Notes: generated by a model from the sequence alone, not told the origin. A stretch of 64,000 nt of DNA from Angiostrongylus vasorum (GCA_018806985.1 JADANN010000434.1:1798001-1862000); one strand, 5' to 3'. Counted from the stretch's first letter, positions 1 to 11,000 are shown. A program made the numbers and translations.

Positions 1-276
1 TGCAAATTTCTACTTCGCTGTAACTTTGATTTACAATGTTGCTCAGGTGAGTAATTCAAACAATATCCTCTAATTTTATGCATTATGGTGATAACTAACC
101 TAAACTTTCGGATTTTACGACTTTTCTCTAAAAATTCTGATAAGTAACGTTGGGTTTCCCGGAGTTCACAGAATGTCTTCTCATCATTTAAGCTCTTGAA
201 TTCTCACAGCGCACTAAGTTTTCATCCCCAATGCACCTCAACTTCCATTCATATATTGTAGAAGTGTGTGGTAATT

Positions 277-645
277 ACTTAGATGGGCCGTCCTCACTCG
301 TTGTGCGGCCCCAGCACATTCTTCATTTTTCGGAGTTTTGCTGGTTGAGCCATTATGGTTCCCTGGAATCCCGAGGTCAGCCTGGCCAAAGTCCGTCCCA
401 GGTCTTCACCACCACAGGCAGTCGCAGCCCCTTTGGATCAGTAGGAGATTTGCCACCATGCGACTTTGATACCTGGACAGTGGTGGATCCTGGTATTGGT
501 TTACTGTTAGCTGGCCTTCCTGATGGAAACACCGGACTCCTTCTTAGCTTGTAAGACCCTCTTGGGAGATGAATCCTCTGTGCTCGGAGCCCGACACCCA
601 GGAACACCTCCCAGCCATGATTAGGCGGTAAACTGTTGAGAGGTG
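277..645 (-). mobile_element. SINE-C copy 1
   Basis: Near full-length member of the ~380-bp family whose sense strand begins CCCAACGGTTTACCGCCTCA and ends in a CAAGTATCAAGT tail. Sense is minus here. Near its 5' end the family has TGGCTGGGAGG (box A-like) and GGATTCATCC (box B-like), suggesting a tRNA-derived RNA polymerase III promoter. Confidence 0.85.
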
Positions 646-2191
646 AAGTGCATGATAAGTCAGGGAAATGTTCACAGTAATTGATTTTTGTAATGTGGAA
701 AGAGTTGATGACCGTTTTAGATATATCTGATGATCGACTTGATGTTTGCGTACTTCCGTAAGGAGGCAGATGAAGCGACGGTGTCGCTGATAACGCCAAA
801 GACTAACTTCGTACTACACTAGTTTATATTCAATGCTGTCAATAATATTTGAATAAAAATTCATCGTTATTTGACGTTCTTTACATGAATCGAATATTTG
901 TCCACAGAAACTTATGAAGGCGCATTAGTGGTCCGCTTTTGGAGGCAAAGTAAATGGCTTAGGTCGATTTTTGAACAGGAGTCTGCGTTTAATTACTGCC
1001 TCTACGATCATTGTACGTTCTTCAAAGTGCTGGTTTGGAGGCGAAGGTTTCATTAGCAAGAACGGCTTCTCTAGTTCGGAAACCTGCAACAATAACTTCG
1101 TGAATTTCAGAAGAACAAAGTGTTCGGTGTCGTTCAATCCCTTAGGGATGTATTAATCTATTCGATCCCACTAAACTGTTGCGAACGCTATTCACTTCAG
1201 GGGTGGACCCTACTGACAAAATTACTGGGCTGTGTTAGGAAGAATTCATCGTCGTTATCTGATACGAGTAAGTATCAATCTCAATCTCAATGTGAGTACG
1301 TTCTCCTCTTAAATGCACCGTTATAAGTCACTAGACTCACAAGGAAAGCAGTGAACTGTACGGTAATTGTACCAAGCCATGAATTTTTGGACAAATGACA
1401 TACCTTTCCTTCTAGAAGATGGTGACCAACTTGCAACAACGCTTCATTGTTATCCTTATGCCATACCAGAGTGCCTAAACGTCACTATTCTCTTGGAGAA
1501 TGCTGTTACTTTCAAATGTTCTCTATTCAGTTGGAGGAACTTAATGAAATTGTTGAGGCTACAACAAAGAAATAAGAGAACATGAACTCCAAGCAGCTTA
1601 CCAAGAACTCGACCAGCAAGCGGCTGACCGCAATTTTCAACGGTTCCCTGGAGTTCGATAACCACATACTCATTAAGACCATCACTAAAACTTTGACGTG
1701 ACATCTTAAGACAAGGTTGACACCTTAAGACAACGTTTAATGTGGTCTTCATCTTAAGACACTTAAGAGTCTTGCCTTCAAATAAAGCAATCTTAGCAGG
1801 AAATAATACTTACGGATTCTTAACAAGCTGGATCTGCATCCTTGATCGTTCCTGGAAGAACCCGTCAAAATTTCAAATTCATCGCGTGAGTCCGTAGTCA
1901 CGTACTTTCTGATCCATGAATCCTTTATGAAACTCAGATAATGTGGAATAAAATTAGCTATAAAGGCGTTCACATTTTTAGTTAGGTTAATTAGTCCTTA
2001 AGTGGGAAGTAGTCTTTACAATAAATTCTACAAAGAAGCTCAACTGGGTGAATGGAGCGTCGAATCTGGTTGTCGATTCTCGATCTTACCGTTCTAATGT
2101 TCTTATCCAGCACTAAGAAAACAATGTAGTCACTTTTTATCTACTGCTTATTCTTTTTTCACGGAAGAGTATGATGTGAAGCATAACTACA
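646..2191. other. Gene-free stretch
   Basis: Short open frames on both strands without conserved motifs or supported splice sites. I see nothing I can name. Confidence 0.5.
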
Positions 2192-2340
2192 ATGATGCTG
2201 AGATATTTGCAAAACTCCGTACTGCAGGTGTTGCGGTGGGGATGGAACCTGTTGTTACCCTTCGCAAGGGTTAAGGTGTTCGCCACTACACCATGCGGGG
2301 CATTCGACTTTCTCCCGGTTGTATTTTAACCTGTAGGTCC
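2192..2340. repeat. Element D, single arm
   Basis: GATGCTGAGATATTTGCAAA then a CCGCAGGTG/GCGGTGGGG hairpin region and CACTACACCATGCGGGGC. Matches one arm of the foldback copy at 57490-57885. Confidence 0.7.
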
Positions 2341-3130
2341 TATCAGCAATCACCCACCAACCAAGGAAAAACTTTCCAGGAGTGCCACACTGGCATCAGT
2401 TATTCGGAAGAGCATCTACCGACTTGCAGCCGTAGAAGTCGGAGTTTTCTTTGCTGCTTTCGTTGGATTTTGCACTCTTCGACGTAGCGAGAAGTCAAGG
2501 CGATTTTTCCACCAGAACTTTCCGATCGTTTCAAAGGCGTATTATTGGGCGGAAGATTCCATTTCATTTGGACAGTTGGTGGTAGGTCACTCAGTATTCT
2601 TCGTTCTTCTTTGACTTACTTGCTGTTAGTTGTAATTTACAATCTGGAAAGCACTTAGACACACATTTAATCCAGTCTTCTGTCTTCATCATTAAGGTAA
2701 ATGAACTCTGCTTAATTAGGTACTCAGGTGGGAAGCCCTCACATGTCTTTACAGAAGCAACACTTCGTTTCGTTGTCATTTAACTTTCACGTGTAAAAGT
2801 AATCGGGTTCGGTGATGGCTTGGTCATCTACCGCCTTGTATCCTTAATGACATATTGACGGGTTCGTTAACCTTATTCATCTGTTGTGCCTCGAGGTTTT
2901 TGCGCTAGAGCGCATCCTCTATTTGACAACAAACATCCTCTGGTTTTGCACTAGTAAGAAGTTTACCGTCTTCTGGATGAATCCAAGACGATAGAGATCC
3001 CTTCCTAAAACCAATCAAGAACGTTATAACATGGGGGCACCATAACCACGTTTTTGAGAGAATAAACTTAAATGTTCTACGTATGTATAAGATGTCCTTC
3101 AGTTTTTTCCCTTCTGTAGTTGTTTTGGTA
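2341..3130. other. Gene-free stretch
   Basis: Between element D and SINE-A. Only chance-length frames. Confidence 0.5.
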
Positions 3131-3408
3131 GGGCATGTGTAGCGCAGTTATAGGAGGCGCCCTTGAATACGCGTGGGGTCGATCTCTGCGCTCCAGGCTC
3201 ACCAAGCCTTCCATCCCTCCGGGGTTTGCATATTGGTACCAGACTCGTATGGGAGAATACCAGCATTGGCTCGATACATGGTTAGGCCAACGTTGATCAT
3301 TGTAAAGGCCAGATATGCATTCAGTCATCTCCAAACGATGCTTGATGAAGTCGAATGCATGGCGCATCCCTCAAGAATTGACAACGCGGTGGACCTTATC
3401 CTTTATTT
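3131..3408 (+). mobile_element. SINE-A copy 1
   Basis: tRNA-derived SINE of ~280 bp. The family head GCGTGTGGCGCAGTGGTCGG holds box A (TGGCGCAGTGG) and, 30 bases on, box B (GGAATCGATCCC). The body contains AAATTGGTACCAGACTTGTC and ends in a CTTTATCCTTTTATCC tail. This copy is diverged at the head. Confidence 0.85.
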
Positions 3409-3689
3409 ATCATTTATTATAGCTGTTCTAGTGGTCTTCCATATTTTGAAGGCTATGAAAGATTAAGTGCAGAACATCTTGTTCTTTAGGGAACAAGGCT
3501 ACAACTGAGTGATTTACAGCGTTGGACGAAGCCGGATAAATCTGAGATTGCTCTTGAATCTGATTAAGGTGTGCTTGAAGTAAGGTGACTGCTATCTATA
3601 TTTATATTAAATATTATATTAAATACATTATATCTATATTTGTTTTGCTCTGTAGTTTTTTGTTTTTTGATAGTGGATACTTGACACTT

Positions 3690-4068
3690 GACACTTGAAC
3701 GACCCATCCTCACTGATTGTGCGGGCCCCAGCATAATCACCATTCTTCGGAGATTTGCTAGTTAAGCCATTGTGGGTCCCTGGAATCCCGAGGACAGCCT
3801 GGCCAAAGTCTGCTCCAGGTCGTCACCACGACAGGCAGTCGCAGCCCTTGTGGATCAGAGGGAGATTTGCCACCATGCGACTTTGATACCAGGACGGCGG
3901 TGCATCCTGGTATTTGTTTACTCTTAGCTAGGCTTCCTGATGGAAACGCCGGACTCCTTCCCAGCTTTTGAGACCCTGCCAGGAGGACGAATCCCTTCGC
4001 TGTACATCGCAGTCCGACACCCAGGAACACCTCCCAGCCACGATGAGGCGATAAACCGTTGGGAGGAG
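3690..4068 (-). mobile_element. SINE-C copy 2
   Basis: Full-length; tail repeat (ACTTGACACTTGACACTTGA) at 3678-3698 and 5' head at about 4068. Lies just downstream of the minus-strand ORF 4177-4552. Confidence 0.85.
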
Positions 4069-4176
4069 TGGATACTAGCTTCAAAAAAATCTTTTCATAT
4101 GACCCAATACCACATGTTGTCCATTTCCCAGTATTTTCATTTGGGCTCGTTCTCTTCCATTTATCACTCAGGAAAG

Positions 4177-4552
4177 TCACTTAGGAAAGTAGAAATCCTG
4201 AGAAATCAGAAAAAGTCTTTGGATTCGCATATGGGTTCTACTGCCACATGAGGGTTTTGGTTTCTTCATCAATATCGTTGAAGTCTGGTCAGGTTCATTC
4301 TTCTGAAATCCTAGGATGGCTTTGCTTAAGTGTTCACTAGCCTTCACCAGATGCACCCGTCTACCTTTATAGATCGGAGTTATCTTTTTCCCAGACAAGT
4401 ATAGTGTCAATTCATCAACCTCATTGGGTTCGGTTGCTTGTTTGGATCGGGACTGGGTGAAACCACTGGACATGTGCGTATTGCGCGGCATCTCTAGCCA
4501 CAGTGCTTCGTCGCTCTCGTTAACGTAAAGTACACAGCAACTGGGCACTGTG
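4177..4552 (-). CDS. Possible exon of an unknown gene, antisense to and divergent from the 57-residue ORF
   Basis: An open frame of about 120 codons runs on the minus strand from a strong acceptor (eight T then CACAG) at 4553-4565 down to TGA at 4177-4179. Its middle (TLYLSGKKITPIYKGRRVHL and onward) looks protein-like, but I recognise no family. A possible internal donor (GTAGAA) lies about 70 bases before the stop. Any upstream exon would lie beyond 4575, so the plus-strand 57-residue ORF would sit inside its intron. Chance ORFs of this length are expected once or twice in 64 kb, so the confidence is low. Confidence 0.25.
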
Positions 4553-4583
4553 AAAAAAAATTCCTGGGCACTGTGAAAAAAAA
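4541..4583. repeat. 20-bp direct repeat containing a duplicated splice acceptor
   Basis: The 20 bases CTGGGCACTGTGAAAAAAAA occur at 4541-4560 and again at 4564-4583, with a 23-bp period. On the minus strand each copy reads as eight T then CACAG, a good 3' splice site, giving two tandem acceptors before the minus-strand ORF. Confidence 0.8.
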
Positions 4584-4590
4584 TGACTAG

Positions 4591-4602
4591 TTCTTCATTT
4601 AG
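4591..4602 (+). promoter_or_regulatory. Putative trans-splice acceptor of the 57-residue ORF
   Basis: TTCTTCATTTAG ends two bases before the ATG at 4605. A T-rich tract ending in AG directly before a start codon is typical of nematode spliced-leader acceptor sites. Inference from sequence only. Confidence 0.4.
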
Positions 4603-4604
4603 AT

Positions 4605-4778
4605 ATGGTGAGACAGTCGGAATTACATAATGCGATTCTGATTGCTGGTGCGGTTGCTGCGATTTTCGCTACGGCGATCTGGGAAAGATGGCAGTTGCAG
4701 AAACCGTTGCCGGACATTCCAGTTCAATCCTGGGATAAGTATGTTGAGCTGCAGAAGAAATCAGGGAAAGATGTCTAA
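4605..4778 (+). CDS. 57-residue single-pass membrane protein, function unknown
   Basis: I do not recognise this protein. The ORF runs from ATG 4605 to TAA 4776-4778. Residues 9-26 (NAILIAGAVAAIFATAIW) form one Ala/Ile-rich membrane segment after a short N-terminus, and are followed by a polar, Pro-containing C-terminal half ending in basic residues. A T-rich acceptor (TTCTTCATTTAG, 4591-4602) lies two bases before the ATG, which suits spliced-leader trans-splicing. AATAAA follows at 5155-5160. The next gene on this strand is COX19, 1.1 kb downstream. The size and topology resemble small mitochondrial inner-membrane assembly proteins, but I see no diagnostic motif. An ORF this short can arise by chance, so the support is the composition, the acceptor and the neighbour. 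Confidence 0.45.
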   Translation: MVRQSELHNAILIAGAVAAIFATAIWERWQLQKPLPDIPVQSWDKYVELQKKSGKDV

Positions 4779-5154
4779 TCGTTGTTCTTGTTGTTAGACA
4801 TAGTTTGTAAGAAGACAAGATTGTTCGTATTTCCACACTCTGAAGTCTATTTAGGTTCTGGATGTCCTAGTACGTTTAGTCCGTTGTTCAATGTAAAATA
4901 TATGTTTAATATAAATGTATATCCAGATGCGTTGGAATAGTTTACAGGAGTATCCTTAAATGTTGCCTCATTCTATTATTTGACATGGATAATCGTTGCC
5001 ATAAATTCGTCAAACTTATTACAAAGATAAGGTCTCATTTGAGTAGCCGTTAGATCGTATGCATATAACAGCAGGTAAGTTAAGTGAGTTGTCAGTGTAA
5101 GACTCTTTCGAAGTGTCTCATTTGTTGTTATAATTCCTTGAAGGTAAAGTTGTA

Positions 5155-5160
5155 AATAAA
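5155..5160 (+). terminator. Putative polyadenylation signal (AATAAA)
   Basis: Canonical AATAAA about 380 bases after the stop of the 57-residue ORF and before SINE-A copy 5362-5630. It could end that transcript. Confidence 0.3.
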
Positions 5161-5361
5161 GCCAGCTTATTAAGGATTGCAGCTTTGCAGTAGCGTTCTA
5201 ATCGTCATTCTGTCATGAACAGACGGTAGATAAGCATCCGAGTTGTTTTACCACCTATCGTAATGTGCTCATCGGCTTCGCAGTGGATATTAGTAGTGTT
5301 GCAAAATTCTTGTTGAGTCCTCAGCAAGACCACAAGTACTGATCTTAGAATGGACGGAAAT

Positions 5362-5630
5362 GGATAAAGGATAAAGGACAGAGCTATCGGCGTTGATAAA
5401 TCCGTGAGGGATGCAGCATGCATTCGACTTCTTTAAGCATCGTTAAAGGTGATTGAATGCATGTCTGGCCTTTACAATGACTCACGGTGGCCTACCCGAT
5501 GTATCGAGCCAGTGCTGCAATCCTCCCAGATAAGTCTGGTACCAATTTGCCGACCCCGGAAGGATGGAAAGCTTGGTGAGCCACGCGCGCGGGGATCAAT
5601 CCCATGTGTCGCAGAGTGCTTCCGACATGG
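5362..5630 (-). mobile_element. SINE-A copy 2
   Basis: Tail (GGATAAAGGATAAAGG) at left, tRNA-like head decayed at right. It lies between the 57-residue ORF and COX19. Confidence 0.83.
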
Positions 5631-5890
5631 ACGGAAAATGGTGGGTCCCTAATTCTATAGTTATTAGTCGTTTCTGCCGATCTTATGAGATTAGTGGCTG
5701 TAGTTACTTATATGTCTGAAGTGGAGTAGTCTAGTACAGTCAAAACAATGAAAGGTATTTTATGCTGCTACACATGTATCGGTGTCCGATTTCCTTCAAA
5801 GTCATGAGTACGCTGGAGTTTCTTTTTTTCTGTAGTTGTGCAACTCTTTTTCCAAGCATATATTCTGCATTATTTCACTAATTCAACCCT

Positions 5891-5902
5891 TTTGTGTTTA
5901 AG
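5891..5902 (+). promoter_or_regulatory. Putative trans-splice acceptor of COX19
   Basis: TTTGTGTTTAAG ends seven bases before the COX19 ATG, which leaves a 5' leader of the length common in spliced-leader mRNAs. Confidence 0.45.
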
Positions 5903-5909
5903 CAACCGG

Positions 5910-6013
5910 ATGTCTCAAGCTGGCCCATTTAATCGGATACAGCGTGTGACACCACCGTTGAAGGGTTCATTTCCACTGGATCATGAAGGAACATGCAAAG
6001 TCGAAATGCTTAA
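5910..6013 (+). CDS. cox-19: COX19 coding exon 1
   Basis: Codes for residues 1-34 plus two bases, starting MSQAGPFNRIQR and including the GSFPLDHEGTC block. The donor is GTATGT. Confidence 0.88.
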
Positions 6014-6699
6014 GTATGTTTTGCAGAAAAATAGATGACATACTGTTAGCATTGAATTTTTTCGTTCATCTTCTGTTGGTTTGGTCTTCATTCTCTTTTT
6101 TTACACCACCAATATTTCACATCTACTGTGCACATCCCAGCACTTCTCGCATTCGATTCTTTTTCTCGCATTCTTCATCTGCGAAAATTTTTAAATTTTC
6201 ACGTGTGGGTTCAGCTGCTGCTTAAGGATTTCCCTTTTGTCATAAATGTTAAATGCTGCTTGACCCGATTCTCCCTAGAGTTCTGAGATATCTGAGCTAG
6301 AGTGTTCCCTCTTGGATGTCAGAGAATGAAGCTTTCCCGGAAAAGTCCGATACCAATTTCCCGATCCCGGAAGGATGAGGTTTGGTGAACCCAGAGTGGG
6401 ATCGAACCAACACGTGCTCGTGATGTTTGGCAACCATTATACCACCATCCTGTCTGTTCATCCTAATTTTACCACGAATAACTCTAATGCAGATGCCCCA
6501 TTGCGTCGTCACATTTTTGGTTTAGTATCTTCTTATTCGTTCTTACCTACATTTTTCAAGGTACATGTGTTGTTTGTATGAAAACAAATACATGAACAGT
6601 GAATGTCGCGAAAAGGCGAAGTTATACTTCCAATGTCGTATGGACCACGGTCTCATGGATCGAGAGGAGTGGGAGAAGCTCGGGTATGGGATTGGGTAG
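5910..6699 (+). CDS. cox-19: COX19, mitochondrial twin CX9C cytochrome c oxidase assembly protein
   Basis: Two coding exons, 5910-6013 and 6561-6699, join in phase (donor AA|GTATGT, acceptor TTTTTCAAG|G) to give 80 residues; human COX19 has 90. COX19 is a small intermembrane-space and cytosolic protein needed for copper-dependent cytochrome c oxidase assembly. The N-terminal block PPLKGSFPLDHEGTC is diagnostic. Both CX9C pairs are present: Cys29 to Cys39 across the splice junction, and the pair in CREKAKLYFQC followed by RMDHGLMDREEWEKLGYG, matching the CRMxxxLM...EKLGFG end of the family. An acceptor (TTTGTGTTTAAG) ends seven bases before the ATG, suggesting trans-splicing. The 547-base intron contains a SINE-B copy. 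AATAAA at 7047-7052 may end the transcript. Confidence 0.9.
6128..6458 (-). mobile_element. SINE-B copy 1, in the COX19 intron
   Basis: tRNA-derived SINE of ~370 bp. The family head GAGCGGATAGCGCAATGGTA holds box A (TAGCGCAATGG) with box B (GTTCGAATCC) 40-60 bases on. The body contains a poly-A-flanked CACTCTCTGCAATCCAATTG and the end GGTCAAATAAAATAAA. This copy is diverged. Confidence 0.8.
6561..6699 (+). CDS. cox-19: COX19 coding exon 2
   Basis: Codes for the remaining 45 residues: the last Cys of the first CX9C pair and the complete second pair, ending EKLGYGIG and TAG. The acceptor is TTTTTCAAG. Confidence 0.88.
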
Positions 6700-7046
6700 A
6701 TCCCCGTTTTCTTTATATTTTATTAATATTCTGAATGAAGTCGTGATGAAAATTATTGTATTGTTTTGTTCATCATTTCTACTACTATCCCCAAATACAT
6801 TTTAGTCCAAGGGGTTTCTGTAACATAACTCTTTACTGTAAAAAAATCAAAAGAACATCGGTCTTGGGATTTGAGAGAAAAAGGCAATTTTTTTTGAGGC
6901 TGTTGTAAGATTTCAAGCGTCGTTAGTTCTCGGTATAGATGTGAACAGTCATCGACTTATTTTGGAAGTGCGTCGTAACTTAAACGCCATTGAAAACTTT
7001 CTCAGTTTCTTCTTCATTCTTTTTCTCGTCATTGTTCATTGTTCGA

Positions 7047-7052
7047 AATAAA
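7047..7052 (+). terminator. Putative polyadenylation signal of COX19
   Basis: AATAAA about 350 bases downstream of the COX19 stop. It is the first canonical signal I see on this strand after the gene. Confidence 0.35.
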
Positions 7053-8675
7053 CATTCTGGTTAACAAATTACTACGTTTGACTTTTGTTCGTTTGCTAAA
7101 TAACTAGCAGAATTAGCCCAGCGTTTCCGTAATTCAAGAAATCTCGCCCGAGAAATCCTTGTCGAGTAGGATTCTTAATGAAACCTAATTCTGGTGCAGT
7201 ATCGCTCGTTTTGATAGTACTTACTGCCAGTTGCAAAATATTACTCCAAGAGGATATTTCACAGTACTGAAAAAGGAGTCTTCTGGGCGGAGTCAGTAGT
7301 TGGAGCTACAGAGTTGTTGAACAAAGAGTGCCCCCCATCTCCTGTGGAGAAATTTAACAATCAAAAGGGAGCCCTAGTGAAATCCTTTTTGTTTTACAAA
7401 TAACCCGCTCTACGTTAAAATTATAGGACGTACTATCACGATTGGTAATCTCCGTGCTGAAGCACAAGATCCTGTCAGGTAAGTGTGTCGTTGCCCCAGC
7501 AGAATATCCATGATCAGTGGCGAAGTGCTGTGTGGTCTTTTTTTGCATTTGATTGTGCATGGGATTTTTTTCCTTTGCATACAAAGAAGGTATAGTTTGA
7601 AATGCGGCTGTCCGAGCAAGTTTTATCCTCACGAGGATTCTTGCCTTGTAAAAATTTCTATTCGTTTAAAAATTTTATTGATTGGGCAAGGTTTAATTTC
7701 TCTAGCGTATTTATGTAGCCATGCTAAGACTTCCCCAAGTCGTCACCTACAGCGGTGGGATGCTTCTGTAGGGGACCACTTTCCGCATTGCGATTTGGTA
7801 GCTGCTAGGACAGTACTGCATTCGTGGATTACTCGTAGGTGAGAACGAAGCGGAATTTCCAATTGTATAGAATCGATCTGTTGTATTAATGGGTTTTGTT
7901 GACAATAGGATAAGATGTCCAATAATCTGCATGACTTTTGCAATTAATCACAGTGAAATTTTTCGCGCTAAGAGTTCTATGGCTTTTTAGACCTATATGA
8001 ATAAGGTTGTGTGAATATATTTCAGTTTCGACCTGGCAGGCTATCATTATTGCCATGTTTTAGATAACGCAAGCAAGCCAAATTATTCTCGTTAAAGGAT
8101 AAGTCGACATAAATTCTTTTTTTTGTGCAGAGGTTTGTGAAAATAGAGAAATAGTGAAAATTCTGTGAATTTTGCTTCATCGTCGTCCCAAGAAAGTCTT
8201 TTTTTTCCATCCTAGTTTATGAACCATTTGCTTTATCAGTTTGTATCGTTCGGTCTGTTGCTTCGTTATCACATTGATATTAGGCGTATTTCCGACATAT
8301 GTTCCTTTTCTCCCATGTTTGCCATTTGATGGTGCCAACCAGTGCTGCTTGACACTATCAGCTCAATGCTGCGATTTCTCCGCTATCGTGCCTGAAACTG
8401 TTGATAAGTATTGAGAGAGAAGACCATGTGTCCCATTTTAGGTGGTCGAAGTTTTTGACTTCTTACATGCTTGAGCATTTGATGATAGTAAATGTAATGT
8501 GGTATAATTGGAAATTGTTACCAGTCTTGTTTGGGACAAGTCCATTCCCTCTAATACACTTGGGAACACTCTAGCACGCCTAAGTATTCCAGTGAGAATC
8601 CACTGGACCAGAAATTATCATTTATTCGTCATGGAATCGAGAAGACTTGCAAGCAGTAACGTAAGGACGCACAAA
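7053..8675. other. Intergenic stretch downstream of COX19
   Basis: Contains a 119-codon plus-strand frame (7483-7842) and an ATG-less frame near 7220-7402; neither has recognisable domains. Confidence 0.45.
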
Positions 8676-8958
8676 AATAAAAGAATAAAGGGTAAAGCTT
8701 TAGGCGTTTATCAATCCCTGAGCAATGCACCATACATTCGACTTCATTAAGCATCGTTAGAGGTGATTGAATGCATATCCGACCTACACAGTGAGTCGAG
8801 GTGGCCTAGCGGTTTATCTAGTCAATGCTATTATTTTTCCATACAAATCTGGTACTGATTTGCCAGCCCTGGAACAGTGGAACGTTTTTTTGGCCTTGAA
8901 CGCGGGATGGATCTCATATGTATTTCAGAGCTCCTTTAATCACCCAGCTACACGCGTT
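8676..8958 (-). mobile_element. SINE-A copy 3
   Basis: Diverged full-length copy between COX19 and Maf, ending in a decayed CACACGCG head. Confidence 0.8.
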
Positions 8959-9680
8959 TAACTATCCAAGTTTGAGGGCCCAATTCAGGTTCGTGTAATA
9001 AAAAAAATTCGTTACTATTTGGGATAACTATCCAATGGGAGTGGAGACTGACACAAACTGAAGGGAGATATGACAGATTTGGTGTCCTTAAAAGTGGGAT
9101 ACCTGCTCAAGATTATAGATCTCCATCAACACGTAGTTCTCAAGAATCTCTCATTGTACGTAAGACGTCATAAGTTTGTGAGTCCGGTTTTTTTTTCTGG
9201 ACTTGCCATTAACACAGAGTAAAAATAGTACAGTTATTATTGCTATTAAAACTATTAAACAACCACTAAGGAATGAAATGATGGCACCGAGATATATTAA
9301 CATAGGAATCCAGTGACATAAAAGAACGTACATGAACAACGTATTGAAAAAACAAATCTGTTCTGAAGATGGTAGATATAATGAGAATTAAACAAACTGA
9401 GCATCTACAAATCGATAGAACGTCTTAATATAGAATTCACAACATAGTGGATTTTTAAATGGCAGTATTAAGACGTGATGTCAAGGAATATGACTAAGGC
9501 CTTAGAAGAGCGAGTTCACTGCGAATGTCATATTATTGGGTGGAACAGAGATGTTACTCCTACTGTTTTGACACCCTAGAACTAAAAACGTAGTTAAATA
9601 GAGAGTCTATCTGCCACAGATGAAGTCCGATTTCATATAGTAATTTCAGTTGGCTTCAATAGAACGTAGTATTATAGAAA

Positions 9681-9684
<4 letters not shown>

Positions 9685-9777
<93 letters not shown>
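9685..9777. repeat. (TA)n microsatellite
   Basis: About 46 uninterrupted TA units between COX19 and the Maf 3' end. Confidence 0.98.
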
Positions 9778-9779
<2 letters not shown>

Positions 9780-9974
9780 AATGACTCCATTTCTGACGCT
9801 TGGCATGAGGTTTTGGAAACATTCTTGTTGGTTGGAAATAGTATGGTTCGAAATAACGACACAGTTCCGTTTCCCATAAACACCACCTTCGTGCGATTGC
9901 AGTATGATATTCGGGTTCAGTTTGTTAGAAGTGCTAAAGTTGGGGTTTTACAATGCCGTTCAACTGATGAGAAT

Positions 9975-10471
9975 TTATTGTTGCTGTGGCATCTGGTAGA
10001 TATTCGAAGATGATGCGTTTGTTGCCATCAAAAGATTCGTCCCAGTGTTTTGGTACATCATTGGCATCGTTGAAGTCATGTAAGTGTAGTCGTTAAGTAT
10101 AAAAGTTGGTTCATAATATTGTAGACGTGCTTGTACATCGGAAAGAACTTGTAGCAAATTGCGGATCTGATCTCGTAACTGTATATTGTCGGCTTCCAAC
10201 TGTAGCTGATTTTGAATACGGCGTACTCGGCAATTGAGTGCGTAGCCACGATTTTTTAGTGTTCGACGTTTCTGCTTCAACATTGTCACCAGCTGTCGAT
10301 CATGACCCTGAAGACGTTGATTAAGTTGACGCACGGAGATACGCTGCAATTCCTCGTCGGTAACGTCGAGACCAAGCGGAGATTGTGCGGAGCTGTTCGA
10401 CGGCGACGGAAGTGTTGGTGAAACTGACAGCGAGCTGTAGGAAGGTGACGGCTTACAGTATGAATCCATAT
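9975..10471 (-). CDS. Maf bZIP C-terminal exon
   Basis: Contains the extended homology region, basic region and leucine zipper, then a Tyr/Met/Asn-rich C-terminus ending QMPQQQ and TAA at 9975-9977. The open frame itself reaches back to an ATG at 10580, which could be an alternative start. Confidence 0.85.
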
Positions 10472-10917
10472 CTAGATTTATATGCGGTGTGATGGATTTA
10501 ATGGCGTCAGAGTGGCGTGGCTTGACTAAGCTGAAGCGGCTGAACACCTCGGCTCCTGAGCAGCTCTTCAAATCCGTCATCCTCAGTGGTGGTATTTTCT
10601 CGGTTTCGCGGTTTTTGGCACGCCGGTTTCTTCTGCGTCAATGGTGATTTCGCTACCATTTCTTCAGTATGGCGCGGTGTGAGTGACTGTCGTTTCGATG
10701 GTGGCGAGATCATGGATGTCGGTCGCACGCCACCGCTCATCGTCGATAGAACTGTGCGCACAGAATTCTCTATCGAACCCGCTAGCATAGATCCCACTTC
10801 ATCCTCCTCTTCCTCAAGCAAAAGATTTGCCGTCGTCAAGCAGAGCTTTTCATCCTGAAATTCCTTATGTTTGGCGTTTACAGAGGAAATTTCTTGATTT
10901 TCAGTGCTTTGAACCAT
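9975..10917 (-). CDS. Maf-family bZIP transcription factor
   Basis: Two exons, 10548-10917 and 9975-10471, are proposed here with a 76-base intron (donor GAG|GTGTTC, acceptor AATCTAG) joined in phase to give 288 residues. The N-terminal half is acidic and Ser/Pro/Thr-rich, as in large Maf activation regions. The C-terminal half has the Maf extended homology region ([17 protein letters not shown]), a basic region with the Maf signature [12 protein letters not shown] (the Tyr is Maf-specific), and a leucine zipper at about residues 212-243. Maf proteins bind MARE-type DNA as homodimers or with CNC/AP-1 partners in the nucleus. The start ACCATGG at 10917 follows acceptor TTCTTTTCC AG at 10990. 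The intron is an inference: without it the two frames overlap by 74 bases. The receptor gene lies directly upstream on the same strand. Confidence 0.85.
10548..10917 (-). CDS. Maf N-terminal exon (acidic, Ser/Pro-rich)
   Basis: Codes for [13 protein letters not shown] to RSR, including an acidic [10 protein letters not shown] patch. In the same frame it would stop at TGA 10507-10509, so a frame switch by splicing is needed to reach the bZIP. The frame is also open upstream of the ATG back to acceptor 10990. Confidence 0.6.
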
Positions 10918-10989
10918 GGTCAAAAGACGAAATAAGTTGGTGAAGTGAAACTCGGTCTGGTTATTGTGACAGAAATCGCTTGATGTTTT

Positions 10990-11000
10990 CTGGAAAGAAA
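10990..11000 (-). promoter_or_regulatory. Acceptor upstream of Maf, cis- or trans-spliced
   Basis: TTTCTTTCCAG on the minus strand, 73 bases before the Maf ATG and about 155 bases after the receptor stop. Either it receives a spliced leader, as in an operon downstream gene, or it is an internal acceptor joined to donor CAG|GTATGA at 11150. Confidence 0.4.

Noticed and set aside
377..799. 140-codon minus-strand ORF
   Set aside because: Most of it is SINE-C read in its sense direction; the same frame is open in several other copies and reflects repeat composition, not a gene.
9656..9886. Tyr/Ile-repeat ORF
   Set aside because: Translation of the (TA)n tract.
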